From positions 124,001 through 188,000 of the forward strand of contig NZ_JARWAC010000030.1 in the NCBI RefSeq assembly GCF_029846175.1: DNA of 64,000 nt, written 5' to 3'. Under the pieces are notes generated by a model. That model saw only the letters and a program-made list of their open reading frames with translations. It made no database searches and was not told where the DNA came from. Within the stretch, counting starts at the first letter, position 1; each line of letters opens with the position of its first letter. This document shows positions 8,933-17,757 of this stretch, in pieces. The position numbers were made by a program, and so were the translations under genes. This DNA is from Sphaerisporangium sp. TRM90804. Lineage in GTDB: Bacteria > Actinomycetota > Actinomycetes > Streptosporangiales > Streptosporangiaceae.

Positions 8933-11900
8933 GTGAGGACAGCAACAGTCGAGAGCGGTCGCCGCGCCATGCCGGACGCAGCCCCACCTTCCGCCGAGCC
9001 GGACGCGCAGGCGCCTCCCCCGGGCGGACCGAGGAAGAAGTCCACGGCCCTGCGCAACTGGCGCGTGCGCACCCGCCTCATCGCGCTCATCCTGGTTCCC
9101 ACGCTGGTCGCCGTCCTGCTCGGCGGGCTGCGGGTGGCGACCTCCATCCAGAGCGCCGCGGACTACGAACGCGTGCGTACGGTGGCGGAGTTCGGCATCA
9201 ACCTCGCCGACCTGGTCCACGAGCTCGACCTGGAGCGTGACCTCGCGGCCCGTTACGTCGCCAACGGCCGCCGCGGCACCCAGGCCCGGCTCCTCATCAC
9301 CGACCAGCAGAACGCCGTCGACGCCGCCGCCCAGATCGTCGCCGACCGCAGGGAGACGGTCGAACCGGCGCTCGGCGACATCGGCCGCCAGGCGCTGGTG
9401 CGCGTGCTCGACCGGCTCGCCGCCCTGCGCGGGCTGCGCCAGACCGTCGGCGACTCACAGCTCCCGCCGCTGCCGTCGTTCCAGAAGTACAACCTCGTCA
9501 TCGACGACATCATGATCCTCTCCGACGAGGCGGCCCGCGGCGGGTCGGACGAGACGCTCAACGCCCGCGCCGCGGCGCTGGCCTCCCTCGCCAGGGCGGC
9601 CGAGCAGGCGTCGCGTCAGCGCGGCCTCATGACGGTCGCGCTCACCTCCCGCCAGTTCGGCGACGCCGAGCTGGTCGCGTTCAACACGGCCCGCGCCCAG
9701 CAGGCCAGCGAGCTCGGCGTGTTCCAGTTCCGCGCCGGGCCCGCCGAGCGCCAGCGCTACTCCGACACCGTCACCGGCCCGCTGATCGACCGCGCGGCCG
9801 GGCTCGTCGAGCGCGTGCTGGTCCTGACCAGGGAGCGCGCCGAGCTCGCCAACCTCAGCGGAGGGGCCGGCAGCGACGTCGACTACTGGTTCGAGGCCGC
9901 CGGCGACGGGCTCGACCGCATGCAGGTCGTCCAGCGGGAGATCGGGCGCAGCGTCGTCGACCGGGCCGCCGAGCTGGCCCGCGACGAGCAGCGGCAGGCC
10001 GCCGTCAACATCGGCGTCGTGGCCCTGCTGCTCATCCTGGTGCTGGTCATCACCACCGTCATGGCGCGGTCCCTGGTCACCCCGCTGCGCCGCCTGCGCC
10101 GCGAGGCCCTGGAGATCGCCGGTCGCCGCCTGCCCGAGCTGGTGCAGAAACTGCGCGAGTCCGAGAGTGCCGCGGGACCGCCCGAGGTGCGGCCCATCGG
10201 CGTGACCTCGACCGACGAGGTGGGCGAGGTCGCCCGGGCCTTCGACGAGGTCCACCGCGAGGCGATCCGCCTGGCGAGCGACGAGGCACAGCTGCGCAGC
10301 AACGTCAGCGCCATGTTCGTCAACCTCTCGCGCAGGACGCAGACGCTCGTCGAGCGGCAGATCACGCTCATCGACGGCCTGGAGCAGGGCGAGCAGGACG
10401 ACAACCGGCTCGGCGACCTGTTCCGCCTGGACCACCTGGCCACCCGCATGCGCCGCAACAGTGAGAACCTGCTGGTCCTCGCCGGGCAGGAGCCCGCGCG
10501 GCGGTGGAGCCAGCCGGTGCCGCTGCTGGACGTCACCCGGGCGTCGCTGTCGGAGGTGGAGAACTACGAGCGGGTGGCGATGCACGTCCCCGCCGGCGTC
10601 TCCATCGCGGGCCAGGCGGTGAACGACGTCATCCACCTGCTGGCCGAGCTGGTCGAGAACGCCATCTCCTTCTCGCCGCGGGAGACCCGCGTCACGATGT
10701 CGGCCAACCGCATCGACGGCGGCGGGGTGATGATCTCCATCACCGACGCCGGCATCGGCATGACCGACGAGGAGCTCGCCCAGACCAACTGGCGCCTGGC
10801 CAACCCGCCGGTCGTAGACGTCGCGGTCTCGCGGCGCATGGGCCTGTTCGTGGTCGGCCGCCTCGCGCTGCGCAACGGCATCCGCGTGCAGCTCCGGCGG
10901 CACGACGGCGGCGGGCTGACCGCGATGGTGCTGCTGCCCGAGGCGCTCATGGGCATGCCCGCCCACCCCGGGGCGGGCGCCGCTCCGGCCGGGCAGCCCT
11001 CCTTCGAAGGATCGGCCACCCCCGCCTGGGCGGCGACGTCGGGACGGCCCGCGGCGCAGGGCGCGTTCGCGGCGGCGGGCCAGGCGGGCGTCTTCGGCTC
11101 CAACGGCGCGGGGCCGAACGGCATGGGCCCGATGGGCCCGACGACCGGAGGCGGCTTCGGCGGCCCGCCCGGCGGCGGTTTCGGCGGTCCCGCCACGGGC
11201 CCGGGAGGGTACGGCGGCCCGGCGACCGGCGGCGGTCGCCACGGCGGCTTCGACGGCCCCACGATGGGGACCGATGCCTTCGGCGGTCCGGCTACGGGCT
11301 CGGGAGGTTTCGGCGGGTCCGCGACCGGTCCTGGCGGTTACGGCGGCCCTCCCGGCGGTTACGGCGGTCCTCCCGGCGGTTACGGCGGCCCGCCCGGCGG
11401 GGGCGGCGGTTACGGCGGCCCTCCGACCGGCCCGGGCGGCCCGTCCACGGGCAACTTCGGCGGCCCGCCCACCGGCCCTCGCGACCCCGGCGGGCCCGCG
11501 GGCCCGCCGACCGGTCCGCACAGGTTCGGCGGCCCGTCGTCCGGCCCCGTGGGGCCGGGCGCCGGCAACGACCTGCCGGTGCGGCTGCGGCCCCGGCGGT
11601 ACGAGTCGCCCGAGGGCGACGCGGCCACCGGCCCGCTGCCCGCCGTGCGCACCTCTCCCATGGAACAGGAGGAGGAGTATTTGCCGATCTTCGCGTCCGT
11701 CGAGTCGGCATGGTTCCGGCGCGCCGACCCCCAGCAGGAGGCCGAGCAGGCGGCGCAACCCGGCTGGCAGGAGGGCGCCGCGGACGCCGGCTGGCAGGCC
11801 GCGGCGGTCGTCAAGGAACCGGTGCGTGACGGAACCACCCAGGCCGGCCTGCCCAAACGCGTCCCCAAGGCCAACCTGGTGCCCGGATCGGCGGGCGCCT

Positions 11901-12088
11901 CCCAGGCCGCGCAGAGCCCGGTCCCTTCGATGCCCCCGCTCTCGCCCGACCGGGCGCGCAGCCGGCTGTCGAGCTTCCAGCAGGGCATCCGGCAGGGCCG
12001 CGCGGTCGCGCGCGGCGAGCTCAGTGAGGACGACGTGGCGTTCAACCCCGACCCGCGGCGCGTGCATGGTGACAAGGAGGACAAGTGA
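8933..12088 (+). CDS. cvnA: CvnA-type nitrate/nitrite-sensing sensor histidine kinase, conservon 2
   Basis: A GTG start with GAGAGG upstream gives 1051 residues; an ATG twelve codons later is also possible. Order: basic N-terminus, membrane segment 49-66, extracellular NIT-type sensor about 75-345 with the conserved SRQRGLMTV region, membrane segment 357-381, HAMP, the helical NLSRRTQTLVERQ segment near 465, then HATPase about 550-670 (ELVENAISFSP, DAGIGM, RRMGLFVVGR). A Gly/Pro-rich tail of GGYGGPPGG, GGFGG and PTGP repeats fills about 680-880. The end repeats the conservon-1 patches LPIFASVES, GLPKRVPKANLVPG and SFQQGIRQGRAVARGE. The stop overlaps cvnB by 4 nt. Confidence 0.92.
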   Translation: MRTATVESGRRAMPDAAPPSAEPDAQAPPPGGPRKKSTALRNWRVRTRLIALILVPTLVAVLLGGLRVATSIQSAADYERVRTVAEFGINLADLVHELDLERDLAARYVANGRRGTQARLLITDQQNAVDAAAQIVADRRETVEPALGDIGRQALVRVLDRLAALRGLRQTVGDSQLPPLPSFQKYNLVIDDIMILSDEAARGGSDETLNARAAALASLARAAEQASRQRGLMTVALTSRQFGDAELVAFNTARAQQASELGVFQFRAGPAERQRYSDTVTGPLIDRAAGLVERVLVLTRERAELANLSGGAGSDVDYWFEAAGDGLDRMQVVQREIGRSVVDRAAELARDEQRQAAVNIGVVALLLILVLVITTVMARSLVTPLRRLRREALEIAGRRLPELVQKLRESESAAGPPEVRPIGVTSTDEVGEVARAFDEVHREAIRLASDEAQLRSNVSAMFVNLSRRTQTLVERQITLIDGLEQGEQDDNRLGDLFRLDHLATRMRRNSENLLVLAGQEPARRWSQPVPLLDVTRASLSEVENYERVAMHVPAGVSIAGQAVNDVIHLLAELVENAISFSPRETRVTMSANRIDGGGVMISITDAGIGMTDEELAQTNWRLANPPVVDVAVSRRMGLFVVGRLALRNGIRVQLRRHDGGGLTAMVLLPEALMGMPAHPGAGAAPAGQPSFEGSATPAWAATSGRPAAQGAFAAAGQAGVFGSNGAGPNGMGPMGPTTGGGFGGPPGGGFGGPATGPGGYGGPATGGGRHGGFDGPTMGTDAFGGPATGSGGFGGSATGPGGYGGPPGGYGGPPGGYGGPPGGGGGYGGPPTGPGGPSTGNFGGPPTGPRDPGGPAGPPTGPHRFGGPSSGPVGPGAGNDLPVRLRPRRYESPEGDAATGPLPAVRTSPMEQEEEYLPIFASVESAWFRRADPQQEAEQAAQPGWQEGAADAGWQAAAVVKEPVRDGTTQAGLPKRVPKANLVPGSAGASQAAQSPVPSMPPLSPDRARSRLSSFQQGIRQGRAVARGELSEDDVAFNPDPRRVHGDKEDK

Positions 12089-12507
12089 GGGAGCTTAGCC
12101 AGGCGGCCCGAGGGATCAACTGGCTCATCACCGACTTCGTCCGGGGAGTGCCCGGCGTGGCCCACACGGTGGTGGTGTCCTCCGACGGGCTGCCGCTGGC
12201 CTACTCGGACGGTTTCCCCAAGGACCGGGCCGATCAGCTCGCGGCGGTGGCCGCGGGGTTGATCAGCCTGACGCAGGGGGCCTCGCGGGTGTTCGAGGGC
12301 GGCGCCGTCACGCAGACGGTCGTGGAGATGCAGCGCGGGCTGTTGCTGATCATGTCGATCAGTGATGGTTCGTGTCTGGCGGTGCTGGCCGCGCCCGACT
12401 GCGACATGGGTCTGGTGGCCTACCAGATGACGCTGATGGTCGAGCGTGCCGGTCAGGTGCTGACCCCGGCCGTGCGCGCCGAGCTTCAGGCGTCGTCGCC
12501 GCGGTGA
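12085..12507 (+). CDS. cvnB: Roadblock/LC7-domain protein CvnB, conservon 2
   Basis: The 140-residue protein starts at a GTG overlapping the cvnA stop, with AAGGAGG upstream. It has the same domain as the conservon-1 copy and is near-identical in protein: differences are few and include VRGVPG against VNNVPG and SDGFPK against SEGFPK. The 129-bp tract at 12211-12339 is base-for-base the same as 2558-2686. Its stop overlaps the next start (GTGA). Confidence 0.95.
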   Translation: MRELSQAARGINWLITDFVRGVPGVAHTVVVSSDGLPLAYSDGFPKDRADQLAAVAAGLISLTQGASRVFEGGAVTQTVVEMQRGLLLIMSISDGSCLAVLAAPDCDMGLVAYQMTLMVERAGQVLTPAVRAELQASSPR

Positions 12508-12902
12508 CCTCCATGGGCGGCCCCGGCTCGGGCTGGGAGGACGGCTTACGGCCCTACCAACAGGAGCCCGCCTCGCCGGTGCGGCCGTTCACCGTCACCG
12601 GCGGCCGCTCGGCGCCGCGGACGCACTTGGCCATGGAGACGTTGGTGCATTCCACCATTCCGCCTTATCAAGATGTATCCGGGCTGATTCCGGAATATCA
12701 GGCGATTAACACTCTCTGCCGTCAGGTGCGCTCCGTCGCCGAGATCTCCGCGCTCCTTCACGTTCCGCTGGGAGTGGCGCGCGTGCTGATATCCGATATG
12801 GCGGCCGAGGGGTACGTGCAGCTCCACCAGCCGCAGCTCGAAGCGGGTAAGCCGGATTCGAACTTGCTCGAAAGGGTTCTCAGTGGACTTCGCAGGCTCT
12901 AG
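12504..12902 (+). CDS. cvnC: DUF742 protein CvnC, conservon 2
   Basis: The 132-residue protein is started at the GTG that overlaps the cvnB stop; an ATG three codons later is an alternative. It is shorter at the N-terminus than its paralogue and diverges there, then matches in RPFTVTGGRSAPRT, LCRQVRSVAEISALLHVPLGVARVL and NLLERVLSGLRRL. A middle patch at about 12650-12720 is AT-richer than the rest and unlike copy 1 (IPPYQDVSGLIPEYQAIN). The last 20 nt overlap cvnD. Confidence 0.92.
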   Translation: MTSMGGPGSGWEDGLRPYQQEPASPVRPFTVTGGRSAPRTHLAMETLVHSTIPPYQDVSGLIPEYQAINTLCRQVRSVAEISALLHVPLGVARVLISDMAAEGYVQLHQPQLEAGKPDSNLLERVLSGLRRL

Positions 12903-13464
12903 TGGCCCGCTCACGTCGACGAAGATCGTCGTGGCGGGGGGTTTCGGCGTCGGGAAGACGACGTTCGTGGGAGCGGTCTCGGAGATCGTGCCGCTGACCA
13001 CCGAGGCGGTCATGACCGACGCCAGCGCCGGCATCGACGACCTCGGTCTGACACCGCGAAAGACGACGACGACGGTCGCCATGGACTTCGGCCGGGTGTC
13101 GCTGGACCAGGATCTGATCCTCTACCTGTTCGGCACGCCCGGCCAGCACAGGTTCTGGTTCATGTGGGACGACCTGGTGCGCGGCGCCATCGGAGCCGTC
13201 GTGCTGGTCGACACCCGGCGGCTGGCCGACTGCTTCCCCGCCATCGACTACTTCGAAGAGGCCAAGCTGCCGTTCGTCATCGGGCTGAACGGGTGGGAGG
13301 GCGAGCACGCCTACGGCGAGGAGGAGGTGCGCGAGGCCCTCAGCATCTCCCCGCACATCCCGATCGTCCGCACCGACGCCCGCAAGCGTGACCTGGTGAA
13401 GGGCACGCTGATCTCCCTGGTGGAGCACGCGCTGACGATGCGGGTGTCCGTGCCGGGCCGGTAG
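12883..13464 (+). CDS. cvnD: CvnD small GTPase, conservon 2
   Basis: The 193-residue GTPase starts inside cvnC at a GTG, exactly as in conservon 1, and the 38 bp around this overlap are identical in both copies. P-loop GGFGVGKTTF and FGTPGQHRFWFMW are conserved. Five residues after the MDFAGSS start of copy 1 are missing here. The tract 13144-13262 is identical to 3584-3702. Residues after about 120 differ more (KLPFVIGLNGWEGEHAYG). Confidence 0.95.
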   Translation: MDFAGSSGPLTSTKIVVAGGFGVGKTTFVGAVSEIVPLTTEAVMTDASAGIDDLGLTPRKTTTTVAMDFGRVSLDQDLILYLFGTPGQHRFWFMWDDLVRGAIGAVVLVDTRRLADCFPAIDYFEEAKLPFVIGLNGWEGEHAYGEEEVREALSISPHIPIVRTDARKRDLVKGTLISLVEHALTMRVSVPGR

Positions 13465-13592
13465 ACCCGCGGCACGGATCGGCCGGGCCGTCGCTCGAAG
13501 CGCGTGGGCGGCGCGCGGAGCGGATAGGCTGGGAGGTCGAGTCGCACACGCAAGACCCCGGACGACCCGTAGCGCAGAGGCTGGCCAATCAC

Positions 13593-15155
13593 GTGTTCGA
13601 GACGCTTTCCGACCGGCTGACATCGGTCTTCTCCTCCCTCAGGTCCAAGGGGAGGCTCTCCGACGCGGACATCGACGCGACCTGCCGAGAGATCCGCATC
13701 GCCCTTCTCGAGGCCGACGTGGCGCTGCCCGTCGTCAAGGACTTCGTGTCCCATGTCAGGGAGCGCGCCCGCGGATCGGAGGTCTCCCAGGCACTCAACC
13801 CCGCCCAGCAGGTCGTCAAGATCGTCAACGACGAGCTGGTGCAGATCCTGGGCGGCGAGACCCGGCGGCTGCGGTTCGCCAAGACCCCGCCCACGGTCAT
13901 CATGCTCGCGGGCCTCCAGGGCGCCGGCAAGACCACGCTGGCCGGCAAGCTGGCCCGCTGGCTGCGCGAGCAGGGCCACGCCCCGCTCCTGGTCGCCGCC
14001 GACCTCCAGCGGCCCAACGCCGTGCAGCAGCTCCAGGTGGTCGGCGAGCGCGCGCAGGTCGCGGTGCACGCCCCCGAGCCCGGCAACGGCGTCGGCGACC
14101 CCGTCGCGGTGGCCCGCGGGTCGATCGACCACGCCAAGCGCCGCCAGCACGACATCGTCATCATCGACACCGCCGGCCGCCTCGGCATCGACCAGGAGCT
14201 GATGAAGCAGGCCGCGGACATCCGCGACGCCGTCAGCCCCGACGAGGTCCTGTTCGTGGTCGACGCGATGATCGGCCAGGACGCCGTCACCACCGCCCAG
14301 GCGTTCATGGACGGCGTGGGCTTCGACGGCGTCGTGCTCACCAAGCTCGACGGCGACGCCCGAGGCGGCGCGGCCCTGTCGGTGCGGCACATCACCGGCC
14401 GCCCGATCATGTTCGCGTCCACCGGCGAGAAGCTCGAGGACTTCGACGCGTTCCACCCCGACCGCATGGCGTCCCGCATCCTCGACATGGGTGACATCCT
14501 CACCCTGATCGAGCAGGCGCAGCGCACGTTCGACGAGGGCGAGGCCGCCAAGATGGCGGGCAAGCTCGTCTCGGGCGACGGCTTCACGCTCGACGACTTC
14601 CTCGAGCAGATGATGATGGTCCGCAAGATGGGCCCGCTGAAGAACCTCCTGGGCATGATGCCCGGCATGGGGCAGATGCGCGATCAGCTCAACCAGGTCG
14701 ACGAGCGCGATCTCGACCGCGTCGCCGCCATCATCCGCTCGATGACCCCGGCCGAGCGCGCCGAGCCCAAGATGATCAACGGCTCGCGGCGCGCCCGCAT
14801 CGCCCGCGGCTCCGGCGTCACCGTCACCGAGGTCAACAACCTCGTCGTCCGCTTCTTCGACGCGCAGAAGATGATGCGCCAGATGGCCGGAGGCATGGGG
14901 CTGCCGGGCATGCCCGGCGGGCGCAAGGGCGGCAAGGCCGCCCAGAAGAAGGCCAAGAAGGGCCGCAGGGTCAGCGGCGACCCGCGCAAGGCCGCGCTCG
15001 GCAAGGCCGCCCCCGCGGCCGGTTCCGACGAGGCGCCCGCGCTGCCGCCCGGCCTGGGCGGGCTCGCCGGCCTCGGCGGCGGCAAGCTCCCGCCCGGTCT
15101 GGAGCTGCCCCCCGGCTTCGACCCCTCCAAGCTGCGCCTGCCCGGCCAGAAGTAG
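13593..15155 (+). CDS. ffh: Signal recognition particle GTPase Ffh (SRP54)
   Basis: The 520-residue protein starts at a GTG (MFETLSDRLTSVFSSLRSKG). N domain to about 90; G domain with GLQGAGKTT, DTAGRLGID and TKLDGDARGGAAL; M domain rich in methionine (MMMVRKMGPLK, MMPGMGQMR) that binds 4.5S RNA and signal peptides. The last 60 or so residues are a Lys then Gly/Pro-rich tail, as in other actinomycetes. It begins the ffh-rpsP-rimM-trmD-rplS cluster. No 4.5S RNA gene was seen here. Confidence 0.97.
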   Translation: MFETLSDRLTSVFSSLRSKGRLSDADIDATCREIRIALLEADVALPVVKDFVSHVRERARGSEVSQALNPAQQVVKIVNDELVQILGGETRRLRFAKTPPTVIMLAGLQGAGKTTLAGKLARWLREQGHAPLLVAADLQRPNAVQQLQVVGERAQVAVHAPEPGNGVGDPVAVARGSIDHAKRRQHDIVIIDTAGRLGIDQELMKQAADIRDAVSPDEVLFVVDAMIGQDAVTTAQAFMDGVGFDGVVLTKLDGDARGGAALSVRHITGRPIMFASTGEKLEDFDAFHPDRMASRILDMGDILTLIEQAQRTFDEGEAAKMAGKLVSGDGFTLDDFLEQMMMVRKMGPLKNLLGMMPGMGQMRDQLNQVDERDLDRVAAIIRSMTPAERAEPKMINGSRRARIARGSGVTVTEVNNLVVRFFDAQKMMRQMAGGMGLPGMPGGRKGGKAAQKKAKKGRRVSGDPRKAALGKAAPAAGSDEAPALPPGLGGLAGLGGGKLPPGLELPPGFDPSKLRLPGQK

Positions 15156-15163
15156 CCTCACCA

Positions 15164-15191
15164 GGGGCGGCACGCCTCGCATCGCCGCCCC
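15164..15191 (+). terminator. Hairpin after ffh
   Basis: Inverted repeat GGGGCGGC and GCCGCCCC with a 12-nt loop begins 8 bp after the ffh stop. It lacks a clear T run. It sits at the start of a 272-bp gap before rpsP in which I saw no gene and no clear promoter. Confidence 0.4.
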
Positions 15192-15427
15192 GGCACCTCG
15201 TGCCGCGGCGGCGGCGCGCCTCCCGGGGCGCGTCGGCGGCCGCGCGTGCGCGTCGATTCGGCCTGAGGCCGGATCATCTGGCAGAATGTCATGTTGGTAC
15301 ATCGTGACCGCGGGCGCCCTCTAACCCCCGCGCGTTACGCCTGTCCCCGGGGCGGTCATTTCGTCGTGCCCCACTCGGCGAGACACCCGCCCACCCAAGC
15401 TTCGAAAGCCCAGGAGAGACCACACCC

Positions 15428-15889
15428 GTGGCAGTCAAGATCAAGCTCAAGCGGCTCGGCATGATCCGCAACCCGCAGTACCGCATCGTGGTGGCGGACA
15501 GCCGCACCAAGCGTGACGGCCGTGCGATCGAGGAGATCGGTCTTTACCACCCCAAGGAGAACCCGTCGTTCATCCAGGTGAACTCCGAGCGGGCGCAGTA
15601 CTGGCTGGGTGTCGGCGCGCAGCCGACCGAGCCGGTGCTCAAGCTGTTCAAGCTGACCGGCGACTGGCAAAAGTTCAAGGGCGAGCCCGCCCCGCCGGCG
15701 ATGCTGGTGGCCGAGCCCAAGCCCGACCGCCACGCCGCCTACGAGGCCGCCGCCAAGGAGACGCTCTCCAGCGACACCGGTGGCGGCGCCACCACGCCGC
15801 GCAAGGCCAGAAGGCCCGCCAAGACCGACGACACCGCCGCGACCCCGGCCGAGCCGGCCGCGGAGGAGAAGCCGGAAGGCGAGGCCTGA
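15428..15889 (+). CDS. rpsP: Small-subunit ribosomal protein S16
   Basis: The protein has 153 residues. The first 80 are canonical bS16 ([21 protein letters not shown], split here as MIRNPQYRI and [11 protein letters not shown]; then EEIGLYHP and [14 protein letters not shown]). The remaining 70 residues are a low-complexity Ala/Pro/Glu/Lys tail, common in actinobacterial S16. The GTG start is preceded by AGGAGAG. One base separates its stop from the KH-domain gene. Confidence 0.97.
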   Translation: MAVKIKLKRLGMIRNPQYRIVVADSRTKRDGRAIEEIGLYHPKENPSFIQVNSERAQYWLGVGAQPTEPVLKLFKLTGDWQKFKGEPAPPAMLVAEPKPDRHAAYEAAAKETLSSDTGGGATTPRKARRPAKTDDTAATPAEPAAEEKPEGEA

Positions 15890-15890
15890 G

Positions 15891-16133
15891 GTGCTTGAGG
15901 AAGCCCTCGAGCATCTGGTCAAGGGCATCGTCGAACACCCCGACGAGGTTCTGGTCCGCCCCCGGCGCATCCGCACCGGGCGCGTCCTGGAGGTCCGGGT
16001 CCATCCCGAAGACCTCGGCAAGGTCATCGGCCGTGGCGGCCGTACGGCCAAGGCGTTGCGCACCGTCGTCAACGCCCTGGCCGACGGCAAGTACGTGCGG
16101 GTCGACCTGCTCGACCTGAACGAGGCCCGGTAA
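15891..16133 (+). CDS. khpA: KH-domain RNA-binding protein (KhpA family)
   Basis: The GTG start lies one base after the rpsP stop and gives 80 residues, the usual KhpA length. It carries VHPEDLGKVIGRGGRTAKALR, whose GRGG loop is the RNA-contacting GxxG motif, and ends RVDLLDLNEAR. The gene always sits between rpsP and rimM in actinomycetes. KhpA/KhpB-type proteins bind RNA and affect translation and cell elongation in other Gram-positives. Confidence 0.93.
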   Translation: MLEEALEHLVKGIVEHPDEVLVRPRRIRTGRVLEVRVHPEDLGKVIGRGGRTAKALRTVVNALADGKYVRVDLLDLNEAR

Positions 16134-16157
16134 GACCGCGAGGCGCAAGCCTCTTCA

Positions 16158-16189
16158 CAGGGGACCCCCGCGAGCCGGGCGGTCCCCTG
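16158..16189 (+). terminator. Terminator-like hairpin after the KH-domain gene
   Basis: Perfect 9-bp arms CAGGGGACC and GGTCCCCTG with a 14-nt loop, followed by TCGCGGTTTTC. It could end part of the rpsP-khpA transcript before rimM. The rest of the 225-bp gap to rimM shows no gene. Confidence 0.6.
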
Positions 16190-16358
16190 TCGCGGTTTTC
16201 CCCCGCCTCGGCCCCGGGACGTCCGGCGCTCAGGCGCCGCGCCCCGGCGGGCGCGGACCCACGTCCGGGGCCGGCCGCCACGCGGCCGGCGCCTGGGCGG
16301 CGCACGAATCGAACTCACGGGCTCCACGGGAGCCCCGGACTCTTGGAGGAACGGCGAG

Positions 16359-16874
16359 GTGCAGCTTGTCGTCGGCCGGATCGGCCGCCCGCACGGCATC
16401 CGGGGCGAGGTGACGGTCGAGGTGCGCACCGACGCCCCCGAGTCGCGTTTCACCCTCGGGGCGTCGCTCGCGACCGACCCGCCGGCCACGGGTCCCCTCG
16501 TCGTCGAGAGCCTGCGCTGGCACAAGAGCGCGCTGCTGCTGCGCTTCGCCGGCGTGGCGGGCCGGGAGCAGGCCGAGGAGCTGCGCGGCACCCTGCTCGT
16601 CGTCGACTCCGCCGACATCCCGCCGCCCGACGACCCCGACGAGTTCCACGACCACCAGCTCATCGGCCTGTCGGTGGTCACCGTCGGCGGCGAGGCCGTC
16701 GGCGAGGTGGTGGAGATCCTGCACCACGGCCAGGACCTGCTGGTCGTCCGGCGCCCCACCGGCGAGGTGCTGGTGCCGTTCGTGAAGGCCCTGGTGCCGG
16801 AGGTCGACCTCGACGCCAAGCGCCTGGTCGTCGACCCCCCGCCGGGCCTGCTCGACCCGGACGAGACGCTCTGA
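16359..16874 (+). CDS. rimM: 16S rRNA processing / 30S maturation factor RimM
   Basis: The 171-residue protein starts at a GTG 7 nt after TTGGAGGAA. N-terminal RimM barrel: VVGRIGRPHGIRGEVTVEVRTD. C-terminal PRC-barrel: LIGLSVVTVGGEAVGEVVEIL and VLVPFVKALVPEVDLD. RimM binds S19 and helps maturation of the 30S head. Its stop overlaps the ATG of a 31-codon reading frame (TGATG) that leads to trmD. Confidence 0.96.
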   Translation: MQLVVGRIGRPHGIRGEVTVEVRTDAPESRFTLGASLATDPPATGPLVVESLRWHKSALLLRFAGVAGREQAEELRGTLLVVDSADIPPPDDPDEFHDHQLIGLSVVTVGGEAVGEVVEILHHGQDLLVVRRPTGEVLVPFVKALVPEVDLDAKRLVVDPPPGLLDPDETL

Positions 16875-16969
16875 TGGACCCGATGGACCTGACGAACCTG
16901 ACGGACCTGTCGGAGGCCACGGCACGGGTCCGGCCGCACGCCACGGCCGCGAACCCGGGAGGGCGGTGA
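16874..16969 (+). CDS. Putative 31-codon mini-ORF bridging rimM and trmD
   Basis: The frame starts at an ATG joined to the rimM stop (TGATG) and ends with a TGA two bases before the preferred trmD ATG. Its own stop also overlaps an upstream GTG of trmD. The first codons come from a roughly 9-bp iteration (GACCTGACG, AACCTGACG, GACCTGTCG), giving MDPMDLTNLTDLSE. No domain is recognised. It may be a coupling peptide that lets ribosomes run from rimM to trmD, or only a chance frame in a 97-bp spacer. Confidence 0.3.
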   Translation: MDPMDLTNLTDLSEATARVRPHATAANPGGR

Positions 16970-16971
16970 GC

Positions 16972-17757
16972 ATGCGCGTCGACATCATCTCGATCTTCCC
17001 CGAGTACTTCGCCCCGCTCGACGTCTCGCTGCTTGGCAAGGCGCGGCAGCGCGGGCTGCTCGACATCCGGGTGCACCAGCTGCGCGAGTGGACCCACGAC
17101 GTGCACCGCACCGTGGACGACACCCCCTACGGCGGCGGTCCCGGCATGGTGATGAAACCCGAGCCGTGGGGCGAGGCCATCGACGCCGTCGTCGTGGGCG
17201 CGGAGATCCCGCCCCGGCTGGTCGTCCCCACGCCCAGCGGGCGGCCGTTCACCCAGCAGGTGGCCATCGAGTACGCCAAGGAGCCCTGGCTGCTGTTCGC
17301 CCCCGCTCGCTACGAGGGCATCGACTCGCGGGTCATGGCCGAGTACGGCTCCCGCCTGCGGGTCGACGAGGTCGGCATCGGCGACTACGTGCTGGCCGGG
17401 GGAGAGGCGGCGGTGCTGGTGATCGTCGAGGCCGTGGCCCGCCTGCTGCCCGGCGTGCTCGGCAACGCCGAGTCCGTCGCCGACGACTCCTTCGCCCCCG
17501 GGTCCATGGCGGGGCTGCTCGAAGGGCCCGTGTTCACCAAGCCCCCGGTGTGGCGCGGGCACGAGGTGCCGCCGATCCTGCTCTCGGGCAACCACGGGGC
17601 GATCGCGCGCTGGCGCCGCGACGAGGCGCTGCGCCGTACGGCCGCCAACCGGCCAGAACTCGCCGCGCGACTCGACCGGGAGGCCCTTGACAAGCGCGAC
17701 CGCGAGGTCCTCCAGGACGCTTCGTTTCGCTTCCGGCCGGAAGATATGGCAAACTGA
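16972..17757 (+). CDS. trmD: tRNA (guanosine(37)-N1)-methyltransferase TrmD
   Basis: The ATG is chosen because GGGAGGG lies 8 nt upstream and the protein then begins MRVDIISIFPEYF as in the family; a GTG two codons earlier is too close to the ribosome site. Trefoil-knot SAM-binding motifs are seen: YGGGPGMVMKPEPW, ARYEGIDSRV, and EVGIGDYVLAGGEAA. The protein has 261 residues. It methylates G37 next to the anticodon and prevents +1 frameshifting. Confidence 0.96.
   Translation: MRVDIISIFPEYFAPLDVSLLGKARQRGLLDIRVHQLREWTHDVHRTVDDTPYGGGPGMVMKPEPWGEAIDAVVVGAEIPPRLVVPTPSGRPFTQQVAIEYAKEPWLLFAPARYEGIDSRVMAEYGSRLRVDEVGIGDYVLAGGEAAVLVIVEAVARLLPGVLGNAESVADDSFAPGSMAGLLEGPVFTKPPVWRGHEVPPILLSGNHGAIARWRRDEALRRTAANRPELAARLDREALDKRDREVLQDASFRFRPEDMAN

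Noticed and set aside
9455-12067. Long minus-strand reading frame opposite cvnA2
   Set aside because: It is a high-GC antisense shadow of a gene with clear domains; no known motifs are seen in the translation.
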